Positions 7,771-14,500 of a DNA stretch of 22,323 nucleotides are shown piece after piece. Source of the DNA: an uncultured Clostridia bacterium (GTDB lineage Bacteria; Bacillota; Clostridia; Christensenellales; UBA1242); the NCBI GenBank assembly GCA_947626155.1, contig CANQRC010000016.1, positions 1-22,323 on the forward strand, in the 5' to 3' direction. The stretch's first letter is position 1; every line of letters begins with the position of its first letter. The notes beneath the pieces were generated by a model that was not told the origin of the DNA, did not search any database, and saw only the letters and a list, made by a program, of their open reading frames with translations. Both the position numbers and the translations under genes were made by a program.

Positions 7771-8439
7771 ATGACTAAAGATGTAAACAATTTTGGCGTG
7801 GATATTGTGCTTTTGGTGATTACATCTTTTTTCTTTTTGAGGGGATTTTTCAAAGGCTTTCTCTCAACACTTTTTTCGGTTTTTGGAGTGGCACTGATTG
7901 CGTTTTTGTCGTGGAAATTAAGTGAAGTTTTTGGAAATTTGCTTTCAAATTGGCTGAATTTATCAAAAAGTTTTGAAAATTTGATAAATTCCAAAATCTC
8001 TGGCACTTTCAATTCGGTTGAAGAACTTGAAAGCGCAGTGTCAAATTTGGGCATTTTGTATTCCTTTCTACTCAAACTTTTGGGCGACATCTCTTTTGCG
8101 GGCGAACTGACCGCCGGAGAAATTCTTTCACCAAAACTCAGCCTGCTTTCCTGCCGACTGATTGGATTTTTGATTTGTTTTGTGCTGCTAAGCGTTGCAC
8201 TAAAAATTATCTTGCTATTGCTCAACAAATTTGTTGCAGACTTTGGGCTTGGGCTGTCAAACAGAGTTGTTGGTGCAGTTTTGGGCGGCGTGGAGGGAAT
8301 TTTAATCTCCATGCTGATATTTTTTGTGCTTTCGGCGCTTGGGAATTTTCTTTTGAATGAAAAACTGCTTGAATTTGTTCGTCAGGGCGCGGTTTCAAAT
8401 TGGCTTTATCAAAATTTGATAATCATAACTACCGGCTAA
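7771..8439 (+). CDS. cvpA: CvpA-family integral membrane protein, C-terminus altered by IS insertion
   Basis: 222 residues with about four membrane helices. The N-terminal helix carries the family pattern R24-G-F-F-K-G29 followed by a second helix. The late GAVLGGVEGIL stretch matches the conserved glycine-rich final helix of CvpA proteins. CvpA is linked to colicin V production in E. coli and to envelope homeostasis more broadly; its exact role here is unknown. I chose ATG 7771; TTG 7765 is an alternative, and neither has a strong ribosome binding site. It lies 13 bp after pflA, so it likely shares that transcript. The last codons ACT-ACC-GGC-TAA lie in the right-end palindrome of the adjacent IS200-type element, so the final few residues are probably not ancestral. 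Confidence 0.75.
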   Translation: MTKDVNNFGVDIVLLVITSFFFLRGFFKGFLSTLFSVFGVALIAFLSWKLSEVFGNLLSNWLNLSKSFENLINSKISGTFNSVEELESAVSNLGILYSFLLKLLGDISFAGELTAGEILSPKLSLLSCRLIGFLICFVLLSVALKIILLLLNKFVADFGLGLSNRVVGAVLGGVEGILISMLIFFVLSALGNFLLNEKLLEFVRQGAVSNWLYQNLIIITTG

Positions 8440-8449
8440 GCCGGTAGTT
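8427..8449. repeat. Right-end palindrome of the IS200-type element
   Basis: AACTACCGGC and GCCGGTAGTT are perfect 10-bp arms around a 3-nt centre (TAA). It is far more GC-rich than the flanks and has no T-tract after it, so it is not an ordinary terminator. The central TAA is the stop codon of the cvpA-family gene. Confidence 0.65.
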
Positions 8450-8454
8450 TGCAC

Positions 8455-8469
8455 TGCCCCCTTAGGGCA
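8455..8469. repeat. Second small hairpin in the IS right-end region
   Basis: TGCCC and GGGCA flank CCTTA. The sequence ACTGCCCCCTTAGGGC here resembles ACTGCCCCTTAAGGGGC at 8529-8545, so the non-coding end of the element holds two related hairpins about 75 bp apart. The ~60 bases between them have no reading frame that I recognise. Confidence 0.4.
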
Positions 8470-8531
8470 TGTTGCAGCTACAATCGTAAACGTTTGGTGA
8501 AGATCCGCCACTTGCTCGACTTTCACTAACT

Positions 8532-8551
8532 GCCCCTTAAGGGGCTTTTTT
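8532..8551 (+). terminator. Intrinsic terminator reading rightwards, inside the IS
   Basis: GCCCCTTAAGGGGC is a perfect palindrome immediately followed by six T residues (8546-8551). It would stop transcripts arriving from pflB-pflA-cvpA before they run antisense into tnpA. Its T-tract overlaps the last codon of the transposase frame. Confidence 0.7.
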
Positions 8552-9010
8552 ATTTGTTTCCTCTTGTTGGCTCACCCGTAAACGGGTCTATTATCTCTCG
8601 CATTGTTAATTGCTCGTAATTTATATCTTCTTGTAATTGATTTCGGATATATTCTTGTATGGCTTTCTTATTCTTCCCCACTGTGTCCACGTAATACCCT
8701 CTACACCAAAAATTCCTACTGCCATATTTGTATTTTCAAAAATCATTAAGCTACTTTTTCCTTTTAGATAACCTAATATCTGTGCAACACTGTACTTTGG
8801 TGGAATTTGTAACAGCATATGTACGTGGTCGGGACATGCCTCTGCTTCAATAATTTCAACACCCTTGTATTGACAAAGTTTTCTCAACATTATTCCAATG
8901 TCTTTCTTTATTTTTCCATATATTATCTGTCTCCTATATTTTGGAGCAAATACTACATGATATTTGCAATTTGCTTTTGTATGTGCTAAACTACTTACGT
9001 CTAATTCCAT
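8550..9010 (-). pseudogene. tnpA: IS200-type TnpA transposase, broken by a deletion/frameshift
   Basis: The first frame (ATG at 9010) gives a good TnpA N-terminus with the HUH pair H62-x-H64 in CPDHVHMLL, continuing to SSLMIFE at about residue 92. It then leaves the family sequence. The remainder is found in another frame on the same strand: KYKYGSRNFWCRGYYVDTVG, then AIQEYIRNQ with the expected catalytic tyrosine, ending at a TAA at 8552-8550. The junction is near 8731-8738. Family members usually have about five extra residues (an RHANL-like segment) there, so a loss of roughly 13-16 bases fits better than a single-base slip. The first-frame product would be 129 residues with no catalytic Tyr, so the protein should be inactive. 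Ribosome binding site AGGAGG is at 9027-9022. Confidence 0.9.
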
Positions 9011-9015
9011 TTAGA

Positions 9016-9086
9016 CAAAAACCTCCTGCGTTTAGAATAGTTAAAGTGGCGAAACTTCAATTATATCTTAACACAGGAGGTTTTTG
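9016..9086 (-). promoter_or_regulatory. Long-range stem that sequesters the tnpA ribosome binding site
   Basis: CAAAAACCTCCTG (9016-9028) and CAGGAGGTTTTTG (9074-9086) are perfect 13-base complements with a 45-nt loop. On the minus-strand transcript the AGGAGG that serves tnpA lies entirely inside this stem. Translational self-repression of this kind is established for IS200. A TATAAT on the minus strand lies in the loop (9065-9060), but I see no good matching -35. Confidence 0.75.
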
Positions 9087-9110
9087 ATGTGCAAAGCTAA
9101 AGCTCTTTTG

Positions 9111-9133
9111 AACCACAAGCACTGCTTGTGGTT
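9111..9133. repeat. Left-end hairpin of the IS200-type element
   Basis: AACCACAAGCA and TGCTTGTGGTT are perfect 11-bp arms around one base. Its size (23 nt) and its place outside the tnpA leader stem match the left-end hairpin of IS200, which serves TnpA binding and can block read-through. Confidence 0.7.
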
Positions 9134-9144
9134 TACTCTTACCA

Positions 9145-9179
9145 ATAAAAAGCATCAATTATCTATTTTAATTGATGCT
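9145..9179 (-). terminator. Intrinsic terminator of the yabP-yabQ-divIC operon
   Basis: AGCATCAATTA (9151-9161) and TAATTGATGCT (9169-9179) are perfect 11-bp arms with a 7-nt loop. On the minus strand a TTTTTAT tract follows directly. The divIC-like stop codon (TAG, 9165-9163) sits in the loop, so the terminator overlaps the last seven or so codons. Confidence 0.7.
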
Positions 9180-9396
9180 CTATGTTTTTTAAATAAAGAT
9201 TTGAAACGCTCTCCGGGATTTCCTCTTCAGGCGGCTGGGGAAGAGAGTCGAGTTCCTTTTGCAAGGTTGCAATTTCGTTTTTCATGTTTACAATAACAAT
9301 TATTTCAACAAAAATTCCAACCACAAGCAAAACAATAAGAACGACTGCGGTGATTTCAAAAAAACTAAACTTTTTCTTTGGCTCTTTTTCTTCCAT
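9163..9396 (-). CDS. divIC: DivIC/FtsB-like septum formation protein, short
   Basis: 77 residues: a charged cytosolic N-terminus (MEEKEPKKK), one membrane helix (about 14-36) and a short coiled coil (NMKNEIATLQKELDSL), then a Pro/Glu-rich turn and a brief tail. This is the layout of DivIC/FtsB/FtsL-like divisome proteins. Position is the main support: in B. subtilis divIC follows yabP and yabQ in the same order. It overlaps yabQ by 32 nt in another frame. It is shorter than usual (about 100-125 residues) and the extracellular part typical of DivIC is barely present, so it could be degenerate, or another single-helix coiled-coil protein. Confidence 0.6.
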   Translation of the reverse strand: MEEKEPKKKFSFFEITAVVLIVLLVVGIFVEIIVIVNMKNEIATLQKELDSLPQPPEEEIPESVSNLYLKNIEHQLK

Positions 9397-9718
9397 AATT
9401 TTTCTTCAACTTATTGTAGCATTTTGAGATTGGATTTGCAAGAAAATTTTTGACAAAAAAGCGTTCGGTGGCAAAAGCAAGCGCAAAACTTGCAATAGAG
9501 AAAAATCTAAATTGGCCATAATTAAATTTCAAATTAAAGAAAAAACACAGAAAAAGTGTGAAAAAAGTGGCAAAAAACGCAAAAAAATGTGAAAAAAACT
9601 TATTTTTCTTTAATTTTATGCAAGCAAGGTCTTTTAAGTCAAACAAAAAACCTGCCAAAACTCCTGCTAAAACCATATACAAAAAAATGGCCGGCTGGGA
9701 AAGTGACTCATAAAGCAT
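9365..9718 (-). CDS. yabQ: YabQ-like spore cortex biosynthesis membrane protein
   Basis: 117 residues with three membrane helices (about 8-28, 41-64 and 70-88). The N-terminal helix AGVLAGFLFDL fits the YabQ pattern of a Gly-rich helix ending in FDL/FDxxR. YabQ is an outer-forespore membrane protein needed for spore cortex formation in B. subtilis. The start ATG (9718-9716) shares its A with the TAA stop of yabP, indicating translational coupling. Assignment rests on the helix pattern and on synteny with yabP; sequence similarity beyond the first helix is weak to my eye. Confidence 0.75.
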   Translation of the reverse strand: MLYESLSQPAIFLYMVLAGVLAGFLFDLKDLACIKLKKNKFFSHFFAFFATFFTLFLCFFFNLKFNYGQFRFFSIASFALAFATERFFVKNFLANPISKCYNKLKKNYGRKRAKEKV

Positions 9719-9966
9719 TATTTAAACAACCTCTTCAGCAGTCCCTGTTTTTCCGCTTTTTGGGTGTATTTTAGGCAGTTGAATTTTCCGCCAAAGACGA
9801 CCTCTTTGTTTTCAAGGTCAAGTTTTGTGACCTCAATGTTGCTTCCAAGAATTGTCAGGTTGCTGTCAGAGACTTCAACAACCGCCTGCGTGCTTGTGGA
9901 CGACACCACTTTTGTAGCGCCTTTGATGACAAGCGTTTTTCTATCTTCCAAACATATTTGTTCCAT
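9718..9966 (-). CDS. yabP: YabP sporulation protein
   Basis: 82 residues from ATG 9966. The family pattern is clear: LEDRKTLVIKGATKVVSSTS, then AVVEVSDSNLTILGSNIEV and LDLENKEVVFGGKFNCLKY, that is a small beta-rich protein with 'G.V..V..' and 'L.I.G..L.V..LDL..G...G.I..L.Y' elements. YabP acts in sporulation with YabQ. I preferred ATG 9966 over the GTG at 9972, because that GTG forms part of the AGAGGTG ribosome binding site just upstream. The spacing to ATG 9966 is short but workable. It is transcribed divergently from the pseudouridine synthase gene across only ~50 bp. Confidence 0.85.
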   Translation of the reverse strand: MEQICLEDRKTLVIKGATKVVSSTSTQAVVEVSDSNLTILGSNIEVTKLDLENKEVVFGGKFNCLKYTQKAEKQGLLKRLFK

Positions 9967-9982
9967 TTTCACCTCTTTTTGC

Positions 9983-10011
9983 TTGATAAACCAAGCGCAG
10001 TTTTATATAAT
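9983..10011 (+). promoter_or_regulatory. Sigma-A promoter for a probably leaderless rluA-family transcript
   Basis: TTGATA at 9983-9988, a 17-bp spacer, and TATAAT at 10006-10011. A start 6-7 bp after the -10 falls on 10017-10018, the A of the ATG. There is no ribosome binding site between the -10 and the ATG (bases AAAAAT). Confidence 0.75.
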
Positions 10012-10017
10012 AAAAAT

Positions 10018-10833
10018 ATGATTAAAAAAGATGTAATAGTCGAAAAAGACAAAAAAATAGTAAATTTTCTGCAAGATTTTGGCTTTTCTTTTGCGGATGT
10101 AAACAAAATGCTTAGAAACAAAGATGTGAAAGTGGACGGAAAGCCAATCAAAACAAACGAGGTTGTTCGCGCCGGCTCAACTGTCACATTTTTTTATTCG
10201 AGTGATATGCTTGAAAAGAAATTTGAAGTTTTGAGCGAGGGCAAGGACTTTTATATAATATATAAGTTTGCGGGCATTGAGGCGGCTGGCGAAAAGGGTG
10301 TTGAAAGTGTTCTCAAAGACTCCGTGGCAATTCACCGCCTTGACAGAAACACCGAGGGTCTTATGGTGTTTGCCAAAAATGAAAAAAGCGCCGCCGCACT
10401 AAGGCGCGCGTTTAAAGAACACAAGGTTCACAAGTTTTATGTGGCAGAAGTTGTTGGCCGCTTTGATGTTGACCAAACTTTTTCGGCTTATCTTGTAAAG
10501 GATAGTCAAAATTCAAATGTAAAAATCTTTGACAAAAAGGTGCAGAACTCAGTTGAAATTAAAACAAAGATTAAAACGCTTAAAGCGGGAAAGGAAAGCA
10601 GTCTTTTGGAGATTGAACTTTTAAGCGGCAGAACTCATCAAATCAGAGCTCACCTTGCCCACATTGGACATCCAATAATCGGCGACGGAAAATATGGAAA
10701 AAACGAAATTAACAAAAAATTTCAAGAAAATAAGCAAAAATTGGCGTGTTTTTTGCTAAAATTTGATTTTATTGGCGTTGAAGAGCTAAATTTTAAAGAA
10801 TTTGAAAAAATGCCAAAGTGGCTAAGCTTTTGA
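10018..10833 (+). CDS. RluA-family pseudouridine synthase with S4 domain
   Basis: 271 residues. Residues ~1-65 form an S4-like RNA-binding domain (FADVNKMLRNKDVKVDGKPI). The catalytic domain follows with the RluA motif IHRLDRNTEG, catalytic Asp D109. Later comes GRTHQIRAHLAHIGHPIIGD, the second conserved block of the family. It isomerises uridine in rRNA or tRNA; which position cannot be read from sequence. RluA, RluC and RluD types are all possible, the S4 domain favouring RluC/D-like. Frame is open upstream to 9958, but the ATG at 10018 matches the family start and the promoter position. No ribosome binding site is present, consistent with leaderless translation. It is divergent to yabP. 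Confidence 0.92.
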   Translation: MIKKDVIVEKDKKIVNFLQDFGFSFADVNKMLRNKDVKVDGKPIKTNEVVRAGSTVTFFYSSDMLEKKFEVLSEGKDFYIIYKFAGIEAAGEKGVESVLKDSVAIHRLDRNTEGLMVFAKNEKSAAALRRAFKEHKVHKFYVAEVVGRFDVDQTFSAYLVKDSQNSNVKIFDKKVQNSVEIKTKIKTLKAGKESSLLEIELLSGRTHQIRAHLAHIGHPIIGDGKYGKNEINKKFQENKQKLACFLLKFDFIGVEELNFKEFEKMPKWLSF

Positions 10834-10865
10834 CATAATCAACTTCTCTTGCATAAAAAGAAGTT
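10830..10865 (+). promoter_or_regulatory. Possible promoter and start-site hairpin before the ferritin-like gene
   Basis: TTGACA at 10830-10835 overlaps the stop of the preceding gene. A weak CATAAA lies at 10852-10857 after 16 bp. AACTTCTCTT (10841-10850) and AAAAGAAGTT (10856-10865) pair with one mismatch around GCATA, and the hairpin abuts the ATG at 10866. It would cover the only purine-rich ribosome binding candidate (AAAAAGAAG). Confidence 0.35.
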
Positions 10866-11324
10866 ATGAAAAAGGAAACTTTTAAAGTCAATTCCTATTA
10901 TGAGGGGCTGCTTCAAAATTTGTATGCTGGCTCAAAGGGATGCTTTTCTTCTTTTATGCAATTTTTTTATCAGCACAATCAGGCGCGAATTTTCAATGAG
11001 CAACTTGCCCCATGTTTTGAAGAAATTTATCTGCTTGAACTTGAAAATTGCAAAATCTTAAGCGAAATTATACTGAAGATTGGCGGCGACAACAAGTATT
11101 TTTCTGCTGCGAGAAAATTTTTGTCGGGCGCGAGCGTTGACTACTGCAAAAGTTTTCAAAACATATTCCTCTCAGACATTGAAATGCTGGAATGTTCCAT
11201 ACTTGAAGTGAAGAGCGTGATAGGCAAAATTGAAGTTTTTCGAATAAAAGAACTTTTAAACACAATTTTAGACAACAAGAAAAACGAGCTAAAGAAATTA
11301 AAGGAAAATTATTTTAAAATTTAA
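10866..11324 (+). CDS. Ferritin-like helical protein lacking usual metal ligands
   Basis: 152 residues, predicted almost all helical. The opening NLYAGSKGCFSSFMQFFYQH and the middle LKIGGDNKYFSAARKFLSG with SVDYCKSFQNIFLSDIEMLE recall a clostridial ferritin-like / manganese-catalase-like family: 'LYAG..GE..A..QY.YQ', 'vE..H...L...I..LGG.P.Y', 'W.sg..V.Y', 'D...E..AI', 'IL.DE..H'. At the positions where those proteins carry Glu and His ligands this one has substitutions: FSSFMQ, ELENCK and ILDNKKNEL instead of E, ExxH and DExxH. Only scattered Glu remain. If the match is right, this is a non-catalytic relative. The family call comes from a remembered pattern and may be wrong; the alternative is an unrelated helical bundle. 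It lies 32 bp after the RluA-family gene, possibly on the same transcript. Confidence 0.45.
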   Translation: MKKETFKVNSYYEGLLQNLYAGSKGCFSSFMQFFYQHNQARIFNEQLAPCFEEIYLLELENCKILSEIILKIGGDNKYFSAARKFLSGASVDYCKSFQNIFLSDIEMLECSILEVKSVIGKIEVFRIKELLNTILDNKKNELKKLKENYFKI

Positions 11325-11434
11325 AAAATTATTAAAAAAATCAAAAAAATATCAAAAAATTGAATTTTTTATTAAAAAACGGCTATTTTTTTGTTATTTT
11401 TTGAAATTGACAAAAATTCCATAAATAAAAGAAC

Positions 11435-11469
11435 ATGGCGAATTTTTCACAAATTTTTTGCCATTTTTT
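11435..11469 (+). terminator. Candidate terminator after the ferritin-like gene
   Basis: ATGGC (11435-11439) and GCCAT (11460-11464) are arms of a long-looped hairpin with some internal A-T pairing, followed by a T run to 11469. The stem is weak. Confidence 0.4.
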
Positions 11470-11508
11470 ATTATATAAATAAATTATATAATTTTCTTTG
11501 ATTTTTAT

Positions 11509-11538
11509 TTGATAAATTGCCTTTCAAAGTGGTAAAAT
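11509..11538 (+). promoter_or_regulatory. Probable promoter of the giant lipoprotein gene
   Basis: TTGATA at 11509-11514 and TAAAAT at 11533-11538 with an 18-bp spacer. The start would be near 11545, giving a ~47-nt leader that ends with GAGAGG (11581-11586) before the ATG. Confidence 0.6.
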
Positions 11539-11591
11539 AAAACTATGAAAAATGCTGGCAAGGTCTTTATTCCACTTTAAGAGAGGTTAAC

Positions 11592-14500
11592 ATGAAAAAG
11601 TTGAATTTTGTGCTGATGTCAATTTTGACAATAGTCCTAACTAGTGTGCTGGTTGGGTGTAACTTTAAACAAGCGGGGGCAAGTTTTTCTCAGCCTTCAG
11701 TTTCTCTTTCTTTGACACAAGAAGAGGGCTTGGCGCTTGATGAACTTTTAAAAGTTGAAAACATTGCCAAGGAGCAAATAACTTTTCACTCTGACAAAGA
11801 GGACATAGTTGAAATTGTTGGCAGAAATGCCGTAGGCAGAAAAAGTGGAATCTCAAAAGTTTATGCTACATACAACAAAAATTACATAGCCTCTCTTGAT
11901 GTGATTGTTATGAAGCCATTTGTCAGCCCAAATTTCCTTGAACCACAGGAGCAAGAAGGCAAAGTTGTGCTTTCTTGGCAGGAGGTGAGCGACAGCTTCT
12001 CAAGCATTGTAAGGTCGGCAAGTGAATACAACGTTAAAGTTGAAAAGACCGTTGATGGTCAGGAGGGTCTTGAAGAAAAAACCCTTGTTTCTAATGGCAA
12101 GCAGACGGCAAGCTATGTTGAACTTCCAGCCGAAGAGGGAAAGGGCCTTATTTATGATGTTACTGTTTCTGCTGTTGGCGACGGCGTGTATTTTGATGAC
12201 GGCGCGGAGAGCAGCGCCACTGTTTATGTGGGCTATATGCCTCACATTGAGCAAAGCGCTCTTGTTTGGAGCGATGGTGTTTTAAGTTGGACGGATGCCG
12301 AGATTGAGAATGCGGAATATCAAGTCAGGGTTAAATATCTTGATGGCGAAGCCGGCTTTGACTTAACTCTTGACGACAAGCAAGAAGAAAAGTCAAAAGA
12401 TTTGAAATCTTATTTTGACAGTTATCAACCTGGAAGATATGAATTAAGCGTGCTCGTTTCCGACAAAACCGAGGGCGAGACGGCAAAACACACCCGTGAA
12501 AGTGAAAAAATTGTGATTACAAAACTTGACGTGCCACAACTTGTAAAAGAAAACGGTGCGCTTAGAATTGTTTCAAACGAGGATGTTGAAGAATATGTTT
12601 TAAAACTTTCAAACAGCCAAACAACAAAAGACATCACATTCCAAAACACTGAAAAGGCCGACATCACAACAACGCTCTCTTATGCAGACGCAAACGAAGA
12701 GTTAGATGGGATTTTTGACATCTCTTTGGAAGCAAAAGGGCATGATTTATTTTACAAAAATTCAAACACGAGCCTTGGAAAAATTTACAAGATTGCAAAG
12801 CCTGTCCTGGAAGAAGTGGGCGAGAACGGCCCAACTTCTTGGAATGTTAAAGTGAAACTTTCTGACAATTTGGTGAACTCAACCATCACTTTCAGCGAGA
12901 GCGGCGCAGAGCCACAAACTCACATTTTGGTGTCAGGAACGAGAGAGGCACAAGTTGCACTTAATCTTACAGTTTCGCCAACCCAGACCACAACTCACAC
13001 ATTCACGGCGGTGGCAACTTCGCAAGACACAACAGCAAATGGGCAAGAGGTTTTTGTTGTAAACTCAAACGCCTCAGACACGGTTACGGTCACAGATTTG
13101 GCGGACTTCCAAGCCTTTGAAAATGGGCAATACATAACCCACAAATATGACGAGGAAAGCGGGCATTCAATTTTCTCAGTCAAACCAATTGTGGGCGCGA
13201 CAAAATATGAATTATACGTAAACGACCAGCTTCAAACAAATTATGAAACCTCAATTGGCGAAACGGTTGAACTTAAACTCAATTGTGCCATAGAGACGCT
13301 TAAAGATAACGACAAACAATATGTTGTTAAAGTTGTCGCAAAGACGGATGAAGACAAAACCGCAATTAAAACCACCTCTCAAGAAAAGACAATCACTCTG
13401 CTTGAAGAGGTTACGGCGGCTTCTAGGGGAGACAACAAAAACACGCTTTACACTTGGAACGGCGTCAGCCACGCGGACGGCTACAAACTTGAAATTTACA
13501 AGATAAATTATGCTGACTATCAAACAGAAGTTACAGACTTTGACCTTGCAAACGGCGACAGATTCCAACACATTAAAACGGTTGAAACTGCCACCACGCA
13601 ATTTGATTTCGCCACCTTGGGCGAAGACTATGTTGGATATTATTACATCAGGGTTTATCCAACCGTGACGGATGTTGACAACTATGTTGTTTCGGGCAAA
13701 TGCCTGCACCAAAAAATTGCAGTGGCCGTTCAACTTCAACTGTCGCTTGACAATGTGGAATTCGGGTTTAAAGACGAGCAGTATTTCCTTGAAATTGACA
13801 ATCTTAAAAATGTTTATCAATTTGAACTTTCTGTGGATGGAACAAGCAAGGGCGGTCTTGAAAACAGCGGGCTCGACAGCAGCAAAAATCAGTTCAATCT
13901 GGCTGGCTTTGGGGTTGAATATCAGCGTCCAGTTACAATCAGCCTTAAGGCTGTTGCCTCAGCAGACAACAAACTTTTGTATGAAGATTCCGAAGAGGTG
14001 AGCCTCAAAATATATCAAATTAGAAAGGCCCAATTTGCCGCATCGGTTGATGAGAGTGATTTCTCTTTTGATAATAGAACGGAAAAAATGTATGTTAGTC
14101 CAAAAAATGTTGTTGGGCTGACGAGTTTCTTTGTAAAAGCGGGCGGAAGCAACTCTGCCGTTATGTACCCCGACCAAACAGCCGAGATGAACTTGACAAG
14201 AACGTCAACTTCAAGCAAAATTCAGGTGAGCGTAACATACAGTGGCTCTGCATATGATGGCGAAACAAAGCTTTACACCAAAGACGCAAACGGCGAAGTT
14301 TGGCTTGAAAGTGTTGCAAACTTCACCCTAACAAGATTGGATTCCCCAACGGATCTGCAATATTACAACGGCGAGATTAAATTCAAGGACACTACAACCG
14401 GGGTTAGCGCCTCAAACGGATTTTACGTCCTGAGAATCAGCGGCCCAACGCTTAATGACGGCCAAAAACTTGAAATTGATGTCGAGTTTAGGACGACCCT

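Larger units (their letters stand above)
8419..9144 (-). mobile_element. IS200-type (single-transposase, HUH) insertion sequence
   Basis: The element contains only a Y1/HUH transposase gene on the minus strand, with no tnpB. Its architecture matches classical IS200: an outer 23-nt hairpin at the left end (9111-9133), then a long stem that hides the tnpA ribosome binding site (9016-9086), and a palindrome at the right end (8427-8449). The outer boundary near 9144 is inferred from the spacing known for IS200, where the first hairpin starts about 12 nt from the end, and from the flanking TTTTTAT on the minus strand. The right boundary is 8419 or 8425; both place a TTAT at the cut on the minus strand. 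No target duplication is expected for this family. Boundaries are inferred to within several bases. Confidence 0.75.
11325..11591. other. AT-rich intergenic region before the giant lipoprotein gene
   Basis: 267 bp of mostly A/T with no gene that I can see. It contains an AT-only dyad (AAAAAATT, G, AATTTTTT at 11354-11370), a terminator-like hairpin at 11435-11469, isolated TTGACA (11407-11412) and TATAAT (11487-11492) hexamers at unusable spacing, and a plausible promoter at 11509-11538. AAAGTGG at 11526-11532 is complementary to CCACTTT at 11572-11578, but the first arm lies at the -10 and would not be transcribed. Confidence 0.6.

Noticed and set aside
7749..8312. 187-residue minus-strand frame opposite the cvpA-family gene
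   Set aside because: Ser/Lys/Pro-rich reverse of a hydrophobic membrane-protein gene; no start signal and full overlap with a recognisable family.
9151..9179. Hairpin 9151-9179 as part of the IS left end
   Set aside because: The IS200 left-end layout is complete with 9111-9133, and this hairpin has a minus-strand T-tract and encodes the end of divIC, so it is better read as the operon's own terminator.
9084..9296. 70-residue plus-strand frame starting after AGGAGG at 9075-9080
   Set aside because: The AGGAGG is one arm of the stem that hides the tnpA RBS, and the frame crosses the IS end into the antisense of divIC; the apparent start signal is incidental.
11407..11492. TTGACA (11407) and TATAAT (11487) as a promoter
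   Set aside because: The spacing is 74 bp; chance hexamers in AT-rich DNA. The pair at 11509/11533 is better placed.
13251..13820. 189-residue open frame on the minus strand
   Set aside because: Antisense shadow of the giant lipoprotein; Cys/Phe/Val-rich composition typical of reversed acidic coding sequence.
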